A stretch of 64,000 bases of DNA from Cenococcum geophilum 1.58 (taxonomy: Eukaryota > Ascomycota > Dothideomycetes > Gloniales > Gloniaceae): NCBI GenBank assembly GCA_001692895.1, contig KV748182.1, positions 3,166,341 to 3,230,340 on the forward strand, given 5' to 3'. Shown here one piece after another: positions 27,114 to 37,485 of this stretch. Both the position numbers and the translations under genes were made by a program. How positions within the stretch are numbered: the stretch's first letter is position 1; every line of letters begins with the position of its first letter. Below the pieces are notes generated by a model, which was not told the origin of the DNA, searched no databases, and worked only from the letters and a program-made list of their open reading frames with translations.

Positions 27114-27989
27114 CTGCCATTTCGGAAATATCGGGAACTCGCTTAGAGCGACGACGTCGCGCATCCACCCCACCATCAAAACAATATACCCCCTATAGCC
27201 CTACCAATATGGCTCCAATTTATATAAATAAAACCTTATTTTATAGCCTTAAAGTAGAGTTATAAAATAAGCCCTTATTTATATAAATTGGAGCCAAATT
27301 GGTAGAGCTATAGGGGGTGCTCGTTTTTGGGGGGAGAGGGGCTGGATTAGTCAGCGCAGAGCCTCAATTTAAGTTTTACGGCCACCCCCTATAGCCCCAC
27401 TAATATAGCTCTATATTTAATAAATAAAGACCTGTTTTATAGCCCTAGAATAGAGCTATAAAATGGGCCTCTATATATAAAAATTGGATTAATATTGGTG
27501 GAAATATATAGGGTGGATTGTTTTAGTAAGAGGGTAATGTGTTGCTGCGGCTTGGCGATTTTTACTAATATTTCCAAAACGGCAGTATACCCCCTATAGC
27601 CCCACCAATATAGCTCTATATTTTATAAATAGAGGCCCATTTTATAGCTCTATTCTAGGGCTATAAAACAGGTCTTTATTTATTAAATATAGAGCTATAT
27701 TAGTGGGGCTATAGGGGGTGGCCGTAAAACTTAAATTGAGGCTCTGCGCTGACTAATCTAGCCCCTCTGCCCCCAAAAACGAGCACCCCCTATAGCTCTA
27801 CCAATTTGGCTTTAAATTATATAAATATAACCTTATTTTATAGCCTTAAAATAGAGTTATAAAATAAGCCCTTATTTATATATATTAGAGCTATATTGGT
27901 AGGGCTATAGGGGGTATATTATTTTGATGGTGGGGTGGATGCGCGACGTCGTCGCTCTAAGCGAGTTCCCGATATTTCCGAAATGGCAG
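27114..27989. mobile_element. 876-bp fold-back (palindromic) element with TA duplication
   Basis: CTGCCATTTCGGAAATATCG at the left end is matched in inverted form at the right end, and the arms stay complementary over roughly 400 bp each. TA flanks both sides (27112-27113 and 27990-27991), and removal rejoins the right arm of the outermost TIR element. Within the arms are four modules of about 130 bp (27187-27318, 27383-27516, 27598-27720, 27784-27915). Each is itself a palindrome that begins ACCCCCTATAGC and ends GCTATAGGGGGT. No coding frame of note is present. It may belong to the TA-target MITE class, but I do not recognise the family. Confidence 0.8.
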
Positions 27990-28009
27990 TAATTCATTTT
28001 GCAAACGAC

Positions 28010-29084
28010 AAATGAAAAACACAATCCCTCAATGCGCGAAAGATGCTTGTGAGCTCGGGGAGGCGAAGCAGACTGCTCATCAATTGATGTTGACGAGAAG
28101 CGCAAGCAGAGTGCAGCAATCGGAACTGGTACATAGTTCTCAAGGTTATAATCAATTAAACAATAAATTAGTATTTTCAGTGCATCCATAATTACAATAA
28201 TACAGGATTAACGCTCCAAACGTGACATTGAGCCAGGAAGCTGACGCATCCGCATCGAAACTGGCCCTCTGTGCTATGAGATTTTGCGATCAACAGCAGC
28301 AACAGCTGGCCAATTGCCCTCCGCAGCCTTGCTGGCTTGCCCTCTCCTCGCTCAGTATACGCAGTATGTAGTCCAAATCTCATCCCAGGAAGGTTTGAGT
28401 TTTATTCGGTCCCTTTACGTCATTGAAGTGTTCTTATTCCCAGTGTTCAACCGGAATTAATGCTTGGGCCGGGGGGCAAACGTGGTGGACTCGGGACGGC
28501 TGGTAAAACGTTGTTGAGCTCTGCCAAAACGTAGTGGAATGATAGGAAGTTTTTCAATCTGTGCCCGAGTCAGAGTGTGATGAGCCGGAAAATACCAAAG
28601 TATTAGGGCTAAAAGGTTGGAAAAGCTGCTTTGTGCGTGGCATGAAAATTCTGTGGGATACAACAGAGTGGCTTGGGCGATTTATGCCAAGACCTCCGGA
28701 TACCGTGCTCCTTTCGCCAGCTCCAGGTTCGCCAACCTAGGGCCGGTAATGATCACCGCCAGTATATCCACGGATAGCAAATTATACTATAAAATATTCC
28801 AATCGAGGAACCGTTTCAAGGAGGCGTAAGTCCAAGAATTGAGGTTGCCCTCGGCGACGTCGCAGGGTCCTTGTCGAAGACTTCGCTGACCCTGGTGTGA
28901 TTCAATATTTGCAGTCGAAGCCCCCCTAGATCCATTCATATGCAGAAGGGCCTTCAAGTGTACACAAAATGTCCCAGCTCGATGTTTTGGGTGACCCGCA
29001 CGGTAAATGGATACAATTCTGGCTCGGAATGATCTTGCTGGTTCAGCGTGAGTGTTTGTTAGGAGGCTGATAGCTACGTCGTCC
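28010..29084. other. Transition from repeats to normal-composition DNA, no confident gene
   Basis: Base composition becomes balanced here. Several overlapping frames of 60-130 codons exist on both strands, none recognised and none with convincing splice partners. A GTAAGT donor-like site follows 28826 on the plus strand. It may contain upstream exons of the membrane protein candidate at 29085-30066. Confidence 0.4.
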
Positions 29085-30066
29085 ATGATGGCACTAGATG
29101 GGGGCCTTCCTGCTTTCCAGTTAATTAGTGTTGACTTAGTGCTGATCAATGCAGCAATTACGGGCGACAACATCCATACGAACAACGCCTCAAGCTGGTC
29201 CAGAAGTGATGTTACTGAGCTTGTCGCGTTACTGCTGGCTATTCCGGCAACCGTCGTCGCTGTAATTGTTCTTGCAACTGCACTTATGAGACGTTACAGT
29301 GGTAAAATTTGTAAGTGACTAAGCGTAGAGTTAGTGGAGATGAGCTTGTGCATTCAATTTCGTGGTCCGGTTAGACAACACTGTCTTGAACGGGTCATGC
29401 CACGACTCTTCGGATTTGGAAGGAACCTGGACACGATGAGTTGACGGAAGACCTACGCAGGATAAAGCCTTGTAGGGTCGTTCAACAGTCGGAAAGCTCC
29501 AACTACTGGATAAGCGTGCAAACGTAGCTGACTACCCTATAGTACACGAGAGCTGTGACGTCGAATCAGGCGCCTTTGCTGGTATCGGCGATGCAGAGAC
29601 AGTTGAATCCGGTATTGATACCGGGAGTGTACAAGTCGGAGGTGGAGCAGAAGCATTCAGAGGCCAGCACCAGGATTTGGCCAAGCAGCGGGAGGGCATC
29701 AAGTGTCCGTTCGAGCGCAGTGACCTATGCGGTTCATGCACTTTGGCTTTTGTGGACAGGGAGCTGTCCGATGGCTTTAAAAAGGGTGATGGATGTCATC
29801 GACATGGACCATCTCAGCCTGTAGCTGCTCGCTCGATCGCTTCCGGAGTCGAGAAAATGCAGTTAGAATCCTCGGATGCCATTAAAGTCAGAGAGATGAG
29901 AGACCTCGCAGCATGGTTCCAAGAGGAATATGAAAAGACGAACATTCAAATGTCACTGGAACAGGAGGAGTGGGCCGAAGAGCTGATGTGGATCCGCAAC
30001 AGAGCGACTGATGCTGCTGTGTCTTTCGACGGGCCCAAAACGCCTCAAAACGAGGACAGTCACTAA
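29085..30066 (+). CDS. Possible membrane protein gene, exon structure unresolved
   Basis: I do not recognise this gene. The first segment (29085-29310) starts ATG ATG GCA and encodes a strong hydrophobic helix, LVALLLAIPATVVAVIVLAT, followed by the positive stretch MRRYSGK, as in a single-pass membrane anchor. A canonical GTAAGT donor follows at 29311. The second segment (about 29467-30066) begins after an acceptor-like CTTGTAG and has a long soluble frame containing KCPFERSDLCGSC and a Glu/Trp-rich helix, ending in TAA. Joining 29310 directly to 29467 does not keep frame, so a middle exon or other sites are needed. It could be a lineage-specific gene or a decaying one. It sits between two repeat blocks. 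Confidence 0.35.
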
Positions 30067-31256
30067 GTCCATCAACTAGTCCTCGCTCCAACGTCTGGGA
30101 ACATTTGCGAGCACGTGTGTGTGTTTGGAAAATAGGTATGATATCCAGAGAACGGATTGCGTGGAAAGTGTTGGGCCGCTGGACGAAGGCTGAGAGCGAC
30201 GTTTGAGAAGCATCGCAACGTAGTTTTCCAAAGTTGAAGGGGAGCGAAGGATGAAGGCGCTCATGAATTGTTGCGTGGTCGTTTAGTATCGTAATGAATT
30301 ATATGCCTCGCCTTAAGGAAGCGGTGCAAGAAGTGAAGCAAGAGTGATGCAAGCTGTGAAGCAAGGAGTGAAGAGGAAGATGCCTCAGGAAGGAGAAGAT
30401 GAGAGGGTCACCGTGACACGGCCGCAAGTCTCTCGCCAAGAAGAACCGCGGTGGCGAGTATCAGCACTGTGTTATCGAACAGCCAATAACGAAGGGGCCG
30501 GGAGACCCCTGCTCGGCTTTCAAAAGACTCTAGCAAGAACCAATGACATTCGGCTAGGATACGGGCGCAACCCAATTAACCTCCCGTTAAGGTCAGGACA
30601 ACATATTTATACTCCTCTCCTCCCGAGACCGCAAATGCTGCATTCTCATCGCAATCCATAAAATTACCAGCGGAATCTTTTCCCACGGCCGCCGTTACGA
30701 AACTTAATTGGGACGCCCACAAGGCTACCATTCGCTCTTTATATCTCAATGAAAACCGATAATTAACAGACGTCATGAGGATAATGGCGACGGAACATAT
30801 GGGGGCTTTTGTTGAACCAATCAACGGAAGCGCCATACACGGGACCCAAAGGAACTTTTGGGCTCTGAATTTTTCGCAGGGTTCCTGTGGTTCGAAGCCA
30901 AAAGTCGGACTTTTGATGCCTAGAGGACCTTTGATGCCCCAGCATGCAATCTCGCATTCAGCAGAGCCTGCTTGACCTTTGCTGTCACAAGCCGCAGCTC
31001 TATTACGCCATATCAGGTGGCCCTCAGAGCCTATAGCCAATAGAAGAAAGAGGTATTTCCCTGGTGGTCCCCGTAAAACACATCTTCCGTGCACAGGCCG
31101 GGACGCATTCTCGCAAGCAGCGCGAATGATGAAACGAAGCTACGCACGATACAGAGGCTTCAAGCCTGTCATACGACTCCAACCTGACTTATCTTGAACC
31201 CAAAACTTCTTCCGAGGTTCAACCGCGCACTAAGCTATTTTGGTCTTCACCTTTGG
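30067..31256. other. No supported gene
   Basis: Normal-composition DNA with several uncorroborated open frames, the longest being 172 codons on the minus strand at 30576-31094. None resembles a family I know and none shows paired splice sites. Confidence 0.45.
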
Positions 31257-32460
31257 CAGAACGTCTGATATTAAAGTATATTAGAAACTTAATTAATTTT
31301 TATAGGTTTTTTTTTTTTTTTTTTAATTATTATTTATATATATTAAATATATTCTAAACATATTATAACTAGTTATTTATAATAATTAATATATATTTAA
31401 ATAATAGCTTTATTATACCTAATATTAATAACCTATTTTTATTAATTATTTTTAAGTTATTAAAAATAAGCTAATATATACTAATTTAGTACTAAATATA
31501 TTTAAAACTAGTTCTATACCTATTTAGTTTATATTATATTTAAATATATTATAAACTAATTATAAATATTATTAACTTATTTATATAATTTTTTTTAAAA
31601 TATTTATACTTTTTAAATTAATATAATAAATATAACTTTTATTTAAGGCCGCCACTAATTATACACCCCCTAAATGATATACGTACACCCCCCAATTGAT
31701 ACGCATACACCCCATACCTCATTTGGTTTGGACGCTTCCTCATTAAGTTAGAATATCACGTGCGTTTGACTTGTGCGCGCCTGCATCACGAAAATCAAAG
31801 TACGCGCCCATCCAAATTAATACCTTAACTTCACACCTAAGAGCCTATAATTGTAGAGCGTCGCCGCGGTCGGCCAATTGGCTCTATAACTAGCTCTATA
31901 ATTATTAATCGCGTCAACGGATTTACTCGTAGAGAGCCCTTAGTATTTGAGTGAAATACTGGCTAGACTCCTACCGGGCGCACGCGCGAGCGCGGGCGGG
32001 GGCGCGGGTGTGGGCGCGGAGGCAGCTTACAGACATTAAACAGAGGTAGCAGCACCTAAATTAATTCGCGTAACGCCTCACATAGCACTGCGTAATCTAA
32101 TTTAGACTCTGCTACTTGTACTATAACTAAAATTAAGACTTAATCGTGGTGTCGCGGTCGCACTTTTGATTTTCGCGATGCAGGCGCAAATAAGTCAAAC
32201 GCACGTGATGTTCTAACTTAATGAGGAAGCGTCCAAACCATATGAGGTAGGGGGTGTACGTGTATCATTTAGGGGGTGTATGATTAGTGGCGGCCTTATT
32301 TAATACCTAAAGATTTTTAAATAATTCTTAATTATAAATATAATAAAAAGAACTTTAGATTATATATATTTAAAATTAAATTAAAATATATTAGAAACTT
32401 AATTTAATTTTATAGCTATATTTAACTTTAAAATATAATTTTAATTAAAAGGTAAGTTAT
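31257..32460. other. AT-rich island, probably a RIP-degraded repeat
   Basis: The stretches 31257-31640 and 32300-32460 are made almost entirely of A and T, with no open frames. A segment near 31269 (TATATTAGAAACTTAATT) recurs near 32386 in the same orientation, so this may be a very old element with direct repeats. A younger 649-bp element lies inside at 31647-32295. Confidence 0.6.
31647..32295. mobile_element. 649-bp MITE with 8-bp duplication, hAT-like
   Basis: Inverted ends GGCCGCCACTAAT and its complement continue for about 130 bp, including a shared ACACCCCCTAAATGATA block and a TTTGGACGCTTCCTCATTAA block. Perfect 8-bp direct repeats TTATTTAA flank it (31639-31646 and 32296-32303). The 8-bp duplication is the hAT hallmark, although the terminal bases are not the usual CAGGG type. 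There is no transposase, so it is non-autonomous. The inverted repeats remain close to identical while the surroundings are extremely AT-rich. Confidence 0.78.
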
Positions 32461-33147
32461 ATGGTAGAATAAGCGATTTAGGCTTAGTTAACTATATAAC
32501 TTTATATTTTAAGTTAAGGCTACCCTATATAGGGATTGTTCATTAGCGCTTATAGTAGGCCGACCTTTTAGCGTGGTCTGGCCGACCTGTAACCACCTCT
32601 ATACTAACCTAGTACTAACCTAGGCCTCAAAAACGCGTCCGAAAAGTAGGGGCTACCACCAAAGGGGGGGGGTGATATGTGGACGATATGTCGCGGACCT
32701 TGGGGGGTCGTGCGTAACCCGAGGTTATGCCAAGCCTAACCCCGACCTCCGATACCTAAGGATTCCTCAATTCCTAACCGTGAATAATCATACCGGCTCA
32801 GCGTTATCCCCATTTTCTCTGCCTTATTACAGTCTATTCCTGAAGCACATTTGTATGTGGCCTTATCCGGCTTGTCCATGCTTTCGTAAGGCATCTACTA
32901 TGGTCATAAAAGGAGGTGTATAGGGAGAGGCGTATATGGCTTGTAAAGGCAAACGAAGGTGTGCGAGGATTGTTCGTGGGGCAAACCTTAGGTAATTATT
33001 GTTCTTTTGCTGTGGGAGTGGTCGCGGAGTCTACTAATCGCTTCGCATTTTAGCAGAAGCAAGGACTATGGGCTATTTAAAGAGTTGACCTTGAAATTTG
33101 GTTTACCTGACGATGAATAAAGGGGACAATAGTACTACTTCTAGTAT
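32461..33147. other. Intergenic, no gene seen
   Basis: Downstream side of the flavin fusion gene. It contains a palindrome-like stretch near 32520-32545 (CCCTATATAGGG) and a G run near 32660. No frame is convincing. Confidence 0.45.
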
Positions 33148-35020
33148 TCAAAAATCAAAGTCCTCATACACGACATTGCGATTATTAAACCACTTTAGGA
33201 GAGCCTCTCGTAATCCTTTTCCCGCACACAAATACCAAGTCTTGGCTTCCAAAACATTCAAATCTTCCTTCAGCATCCTTCTAATCTTGTACTTCGTTCC
33301 CAGGCGTCCTAAGCCTTCCAATACATTCTCAGTAATATGCTCAGGGTCGCAGCCTGTGACAAATATTGTTGCTGAAGATTCTAATCCGGAATGATTTTTT
33401 AGCGTGTCAACAACCAATTCCAGATCGTCAGCTCGAATTGTCCAGAGCAAGTGTAAGCGTTCCAGACGTAGGTTCGGTAGTTGTCCGAGGAGCGGAGTAA
33501 TACCGACGCCACCGGCAATATAAGGAATGGTGACTTCGGAGCCATTATCTTGCTGGATGATGAAATCACCTCCTACACCTCGTAGGGGCACCTCGAGACC
33601 GGACCGCTCACTCTGCTGAAAGAGAAAAGATGTGACTGGCCCTACTCTCCTGATGGTTATTTCAAACTCATCATGTGATAGAGATGTCGGCGACGATGAG
33701 ATTGTAAAGGTCCGAATAAAATCATCATTTAGACTTCGCGGGTCTTCGTCGCGCATATGACCGTATCCAATGTCAAGTTTCCAAGAAAAATCCATCGCTA
33801 CCCATTGTCCAGCCTTATACGGAAGTGGGTTAGTCACTCTGAACCGAAACCGGCATATTGAAGGGGTAATCTGGGTTTTCTGAATTAGTCTTGCTGTGTT
33901 TGGCAGAGTTTGGCTCAAAGCTGCTCCAAGACTACCTTCCTCCGCAAGGAGACGAATATTTGGATTGTATGGGGAAGGCTCGCCTGCAATTCCTCGGAAA
34001 GGCAGCCCTTTTTGCACATAGCGTGCCTCCGCCAATTTAATTTTAAGAGCCAAGTTAGAATGAGGTAAAATTGCAGCGGCTTCGAGTCCAATAAGAATCT
34101 TCACAGTTCCTGTGACATAGAGCACGTCGCCAGTTTCGAAGTCTGGAAATACAAGCCCTGCCACTGGATTTGTTTGTAGATTACCTAATGTTTGGTATAG
34201 ACGATTACCGCTATACTCTGGATATACTAGTTCGGAACCAGCTTCATCGTTTGAAAAGACTCTCACGAAGCCCTGGGGGCCGCCTCGGTGATTTGTGTCC
34301 ATATCGTACTCAGAGTTACAGCTGGATATAAAGAACATATCTGCCTTTTCCAAGAGCTTCAAAGCCTCCGGGGAGAGTTTTGGTGACTTGGATAAGAGTA
34401 TGGATGATATCGCGGCAGGACGAATGTCTTTTTTATTAAGATATTTAGGGCAGTTGCCTCCTTTCTGTCAACATTTGCCTTAATTGCCATGGACTGCTCT
34501 TACCTAGACTTTGCTCAATCCTAACAACGAGCTGCACCTGGCCCTGAGCAGATGTATCTGATTCTTGGTGCATCTCTTCTTTATCTTCATCTTCTGAAAT
34601 CTGTGATAGAGCCGCTGCAATCATCCGCCCGTAAATTTTGACCCTTTTCCTAGTCATTAGGTCGATGGCCAGCCCGCTCACCATCTTTCCGAGCCCTTCT
34701 CCCTTTACAACTTCGCCATCGTCTCGGCCTTCTATCAGACTTTGGACCACAGGGTCATACTTCCTATCGACCAATGTTCGGATGCCAATAATAGAAGACC
34801 CTAAGGGTTGAGAAAATCCGGATTCTCCACCCCATATGGTTGTCCAGGGTTGCCCTTGGTCATCGACCGTTCCGATGGCTAGGAGAGGCGCTCTTTGTAG
34901 CATGAAACTTGCTTGAGGTGTCAACATGGAAGAGGTCGGATTGTCATGTTCTGGCACGCTCATTAGTTGATGCATCTTTTCTTCCCCCGAGGACCATGGT
35001 AGAGCGATTGAAAAGGCCAT
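33148..35020 (-). CDS. FMN split-barrel / FAD-NAD(P) oxidoreductase fusion protein
   Basis: Modelled as complement(33148-34460, 34504-35020), 609 residues, with one 43-nt intron (GTAAGAG donor, ACAGAAAG acceptor) that restores the GNCPKY motif across the junction. The N-terminal half is a pyridoxamine-phosphate-oxidase-like split barrel: MLTPQASFMLQRAPLLAIGT, GQPWTTIWGG and NCPKYLNKKDI are its usual signatures. The C-terminal half is a ferredoxin-reductase-type module: RTFTISSS for flavin binding, GGVGITPLLGQ for the nucleotide-binding loop, and WYLCAGKGLREALLKWF at the end. No 2Fe-2S domain follows. The family is a fungal oxidoreductase of unknown substrate, probably cytosolic. The start at 35020 (MAFSIALPWSSGEEKMH) fits the family better than an upstream ATG at 35050. 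Confidence 0.85.
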
Positions 35021-35568
35021 GATAATAATGATAAACAGTGGTTTTTCCAATACTTGTGGTGTCTCCTTAAACCTATATCGTTGAAGTGCAATGCGTATCC
35101 GTGTATTCTAGGACGTCGAAGCTATAAAATACAGGTGGTGATGCGTCGAGGACTAAATATCGCGATTTTTGTAATCAACCCAATAATTGGGAGTTGCTGA
35201 GTGAGCACCAGAGAACTTGGCATTGACATGGTTCTATCGCCAGTGTCAGATCTACTACTAGAGACGGGAGGATTAATAGCCGTAGGATAGCGTGCGAATA
35301 ACTGCCAGCCTGCCGCTCCTGTTACGGTCTTAAGAAGGTGCAGCCTATTACGGTCGCGAAACTCCGCGTTTGTATTAAAAGGCGTTTCAAAACGACCCCA
35401 AAAAGGGTGCCAAGTTCAGCTGAATGGGATGCAGCGGTCGCAACATCCCCTGACACCCACGATAAAATTCAACATCGTCGCTCATTACACCCAGCTACTG
35501 ATATCCATTTCCATTAAGTAGTCTACCTATATCCTGCGTACATTAGACCCTGATACATCGCCGACATC
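35021..35568. other. Divergent intergenic region
   Basis: About 550 bp between the flavin fusion gene (-) and the MARVEL protein gene (+), so it should hold both promoters. No specific regulatory motif was identified. Confidence 0.5.
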
Positions 35569-36490
35569 ATGGCGCGAGATAAGGTCAAGCCAACTCATTA
35601 CCCCTTCGTACCATTCCATCTTCTCCGTAGTGCACAGCTGGTCTCTGCCCTCATCGTCGCATCGATAATGTTGTACTTCCTCTGGCACCTCACGCATGAT
35701 CACTATCATCTGCCTTGGACATTCATTCTTGTAAGTATCGATCATATCTGGGAGCCTCGGATGGGCAATGTGTCTGAGACATGAGGTATTAGCCAGCGAA
35801 GAGCAGATATCACTGACTGATTCCTCGTAACAGTTACTTGCTGTATCTCTCCTAACTATTCTATCTCTGTCGACAACTATTGTGCTCCACTGCTGCTGTG
35901 GACTTAATCCCCGCCTGAACGTTTGCCTCAACGGATGCCTCCTTGTACTCTGGTCTGTCGGCTTTGCGCTGTTGAGCTGGTGGAGCAGTGGTACGTTGTC
36001 GCATGTGTGTAATAAGTCAAATTGGGAGGATGAGACTGGCATCATGGTTTGCAGGATTTACAAGGCTTTATTTGCCTTCACCCTGCTTGGATTGTATGTT
36101 CACTCTACCCCTTTAAGTTCAGTCTATTTTATGCCTTCATATCTATTCCCTCGGCTATGCAGCAGGACATACAATGCATATAGAACTCTTACTAATTGAC
36201 CACTCGCAAAAAACAGCGTCTCCACTTTTGCAGCTGCGCTCCTAGACGTATTCGTTTTCCGTCGTGCTACCACCCGCGGAAAATACAACCAAATGCAAAA
36301 CATTGATGAAAAAACGGCTTTTGATGCCCCCAACTCTGTTCCTGGCCTTGATCCATTACCGTATGAGACGCAAAAACCTTTTAGCTCTCAGCCAGCACAT
36401 ACATTAGGGGCGACGGGATATACAGTCCCAGAAGAACAGTTCAACTACGATACGGGATATCAAGGCACTCATGAAACAAGAGGGTTGTAG
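35569..36490 (+). CDS. MARVEL-like four-helix membrane protein
   Basis: Modelled as join(35569-35730, 35834-36093, 36217-36490), 231 residues, with two introns: GTAAGT to AACAG, and GTATGT to AACAG with a CTAAT branch-like site. Four hydrophobic helices are seen at about residues 20-42, 51-74, 88-108 and 138-162, the last reading FVSTFAAALLDVFVF. The soluble tail of about 65 residues is rich in Pro, Tyr and Gln. A short N-terminus, four close helices and a cytosolic tail are the pattern of fungal MARVEL-domain proteins of the plasma membrane. The family call rests on this topology and general similarity, not on a decisive motif. The family's role is membrane-domain organisation; no specific function can be read here. 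Confidence 0.75.
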
Positions 36491-37485
36491 GCTGAAGAGG
36501 CAACAACCTGAATATTTAGATGATTTACTAGGGAGTCTTTAGCTCGGTTAAGAAGCTTTGATGATAGCCTCAGATGTTGTGAATGTTGATTGTATTGGGT
36601 AGCCCTGCATTGAATACTACTTAAGGGTCTGGAGTATCGCGTATATACTTGGTTCGATTTGCTATGGGTCATAAGGCTTGCTAACTCAAAATCCTTCTCA
36701 ATTCGGGGGCTAGCTGGTTTTTTGGGGGTTGTAAACTACTAATATGTAGTATTGCGTTGTCCCATGTATCCAGAAATTTCCCAGCATAAGATAGCGCTAG
36801 CTTTGAGCCGCAAGTACATCAACTCAACACTATGGATAGGGAACTGGTTGTCGATTGGCCTGAAAACTTTTCTCCCCATCCCTGGTCAACCGTGGCCGAT
36901 CCCCATATTCGAGGTAATCCATTTGAAGCATATTGATATCGCGGGTCTCATTCTCTTCGACATGGATCATGGGTGTATGGGCGAACAAAATTGCTTCGCT
37001 GACCTTCAGCTGATTTATCCCTGCCTAAATATCCTCTCCATGATTTGAGATTCCTGATGTGTTGTTGCAATGCCGAATAACCGGACCGTTGAAGTCGTGG
37101 ATTAAGCGCATGGAGCATAAGTTGAGTGTTGGTGATGTGATAGACGCTGCAAACGAACGGTATATTCCAGACCATGCGTGAAGTTCTCGACCGAAGTGCC
37201 GTTGGTCATGTACTAAAAGTATGCATCTACCAGCAGGGTCAATGATTGAGCCTGCTAGATCCACAACAGTAAGGGTTTCAGGCCCGTTTCCAAACGAATA
37301 CACCTTGGACATGCCCTTGTAGAGAGGATAATGCAGTGTTCAGTGGATACATGGACGGTAGTCTTCCGTTACCGAAAATATTAGGATGAAACCGGCTGTG
37401 TCATAAGCTTTGACGACATATCATTCGAAACTAAACTATGACAAATATCATTAAACCGCCAATGTAATTGACAGATGTAACGTCT
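36491..37485. other. Intergenic between convergent genes, no supported gene
   Basis: Lies between the ends of the MARVEL gene (+) and the ataxin-10 homologue (-). Overlapping frames on both strands (98 codons + at 36752, 95 codons - at 37025) have no recognisable domain and no splice support. Confidence 0.45.

Larger units (their letters stand above)
226..28009. mobile_element. Outermost TIR DNA element, about 0.9 kb when emptied of insertions
   Basis: The sequence from 226 inward to about 437 is matched in inverted orientation by 26932-27111, continuing at 27992-28009 after a later insertion. Outer ends read GTCGTTTGCAAAATGAATTA on the left and its complement on the right. The long inverted repeats (about 200 bp), a short unique core (26427-26931) and no visible coding frame fit a non-autonomous DNA transposon. 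No clear target-site duplication was found (TA left, AA right), so the exact outer boundary is uncertain by a few bases. It holds the Copia element and the 27114-27989 palindrome. Confidence 0.7.

Noticed and set aside
28787-29185. 132-codon minus-strand frame
   Set aside because: It lies opposite the membrane-protein candidate and has no domain; probably a shadow frame.
30576-31094. 172-codon minus-strand frame as a gene
   Set aside because: No recognisable domain, no splice support, and overlapping frames of similar quality on the other strand.
36752-37312. Frames of 95-98 codons on both strands
   Set aside because: Mutually overlapping, without conserved motifs; lie between convergent gene ends.
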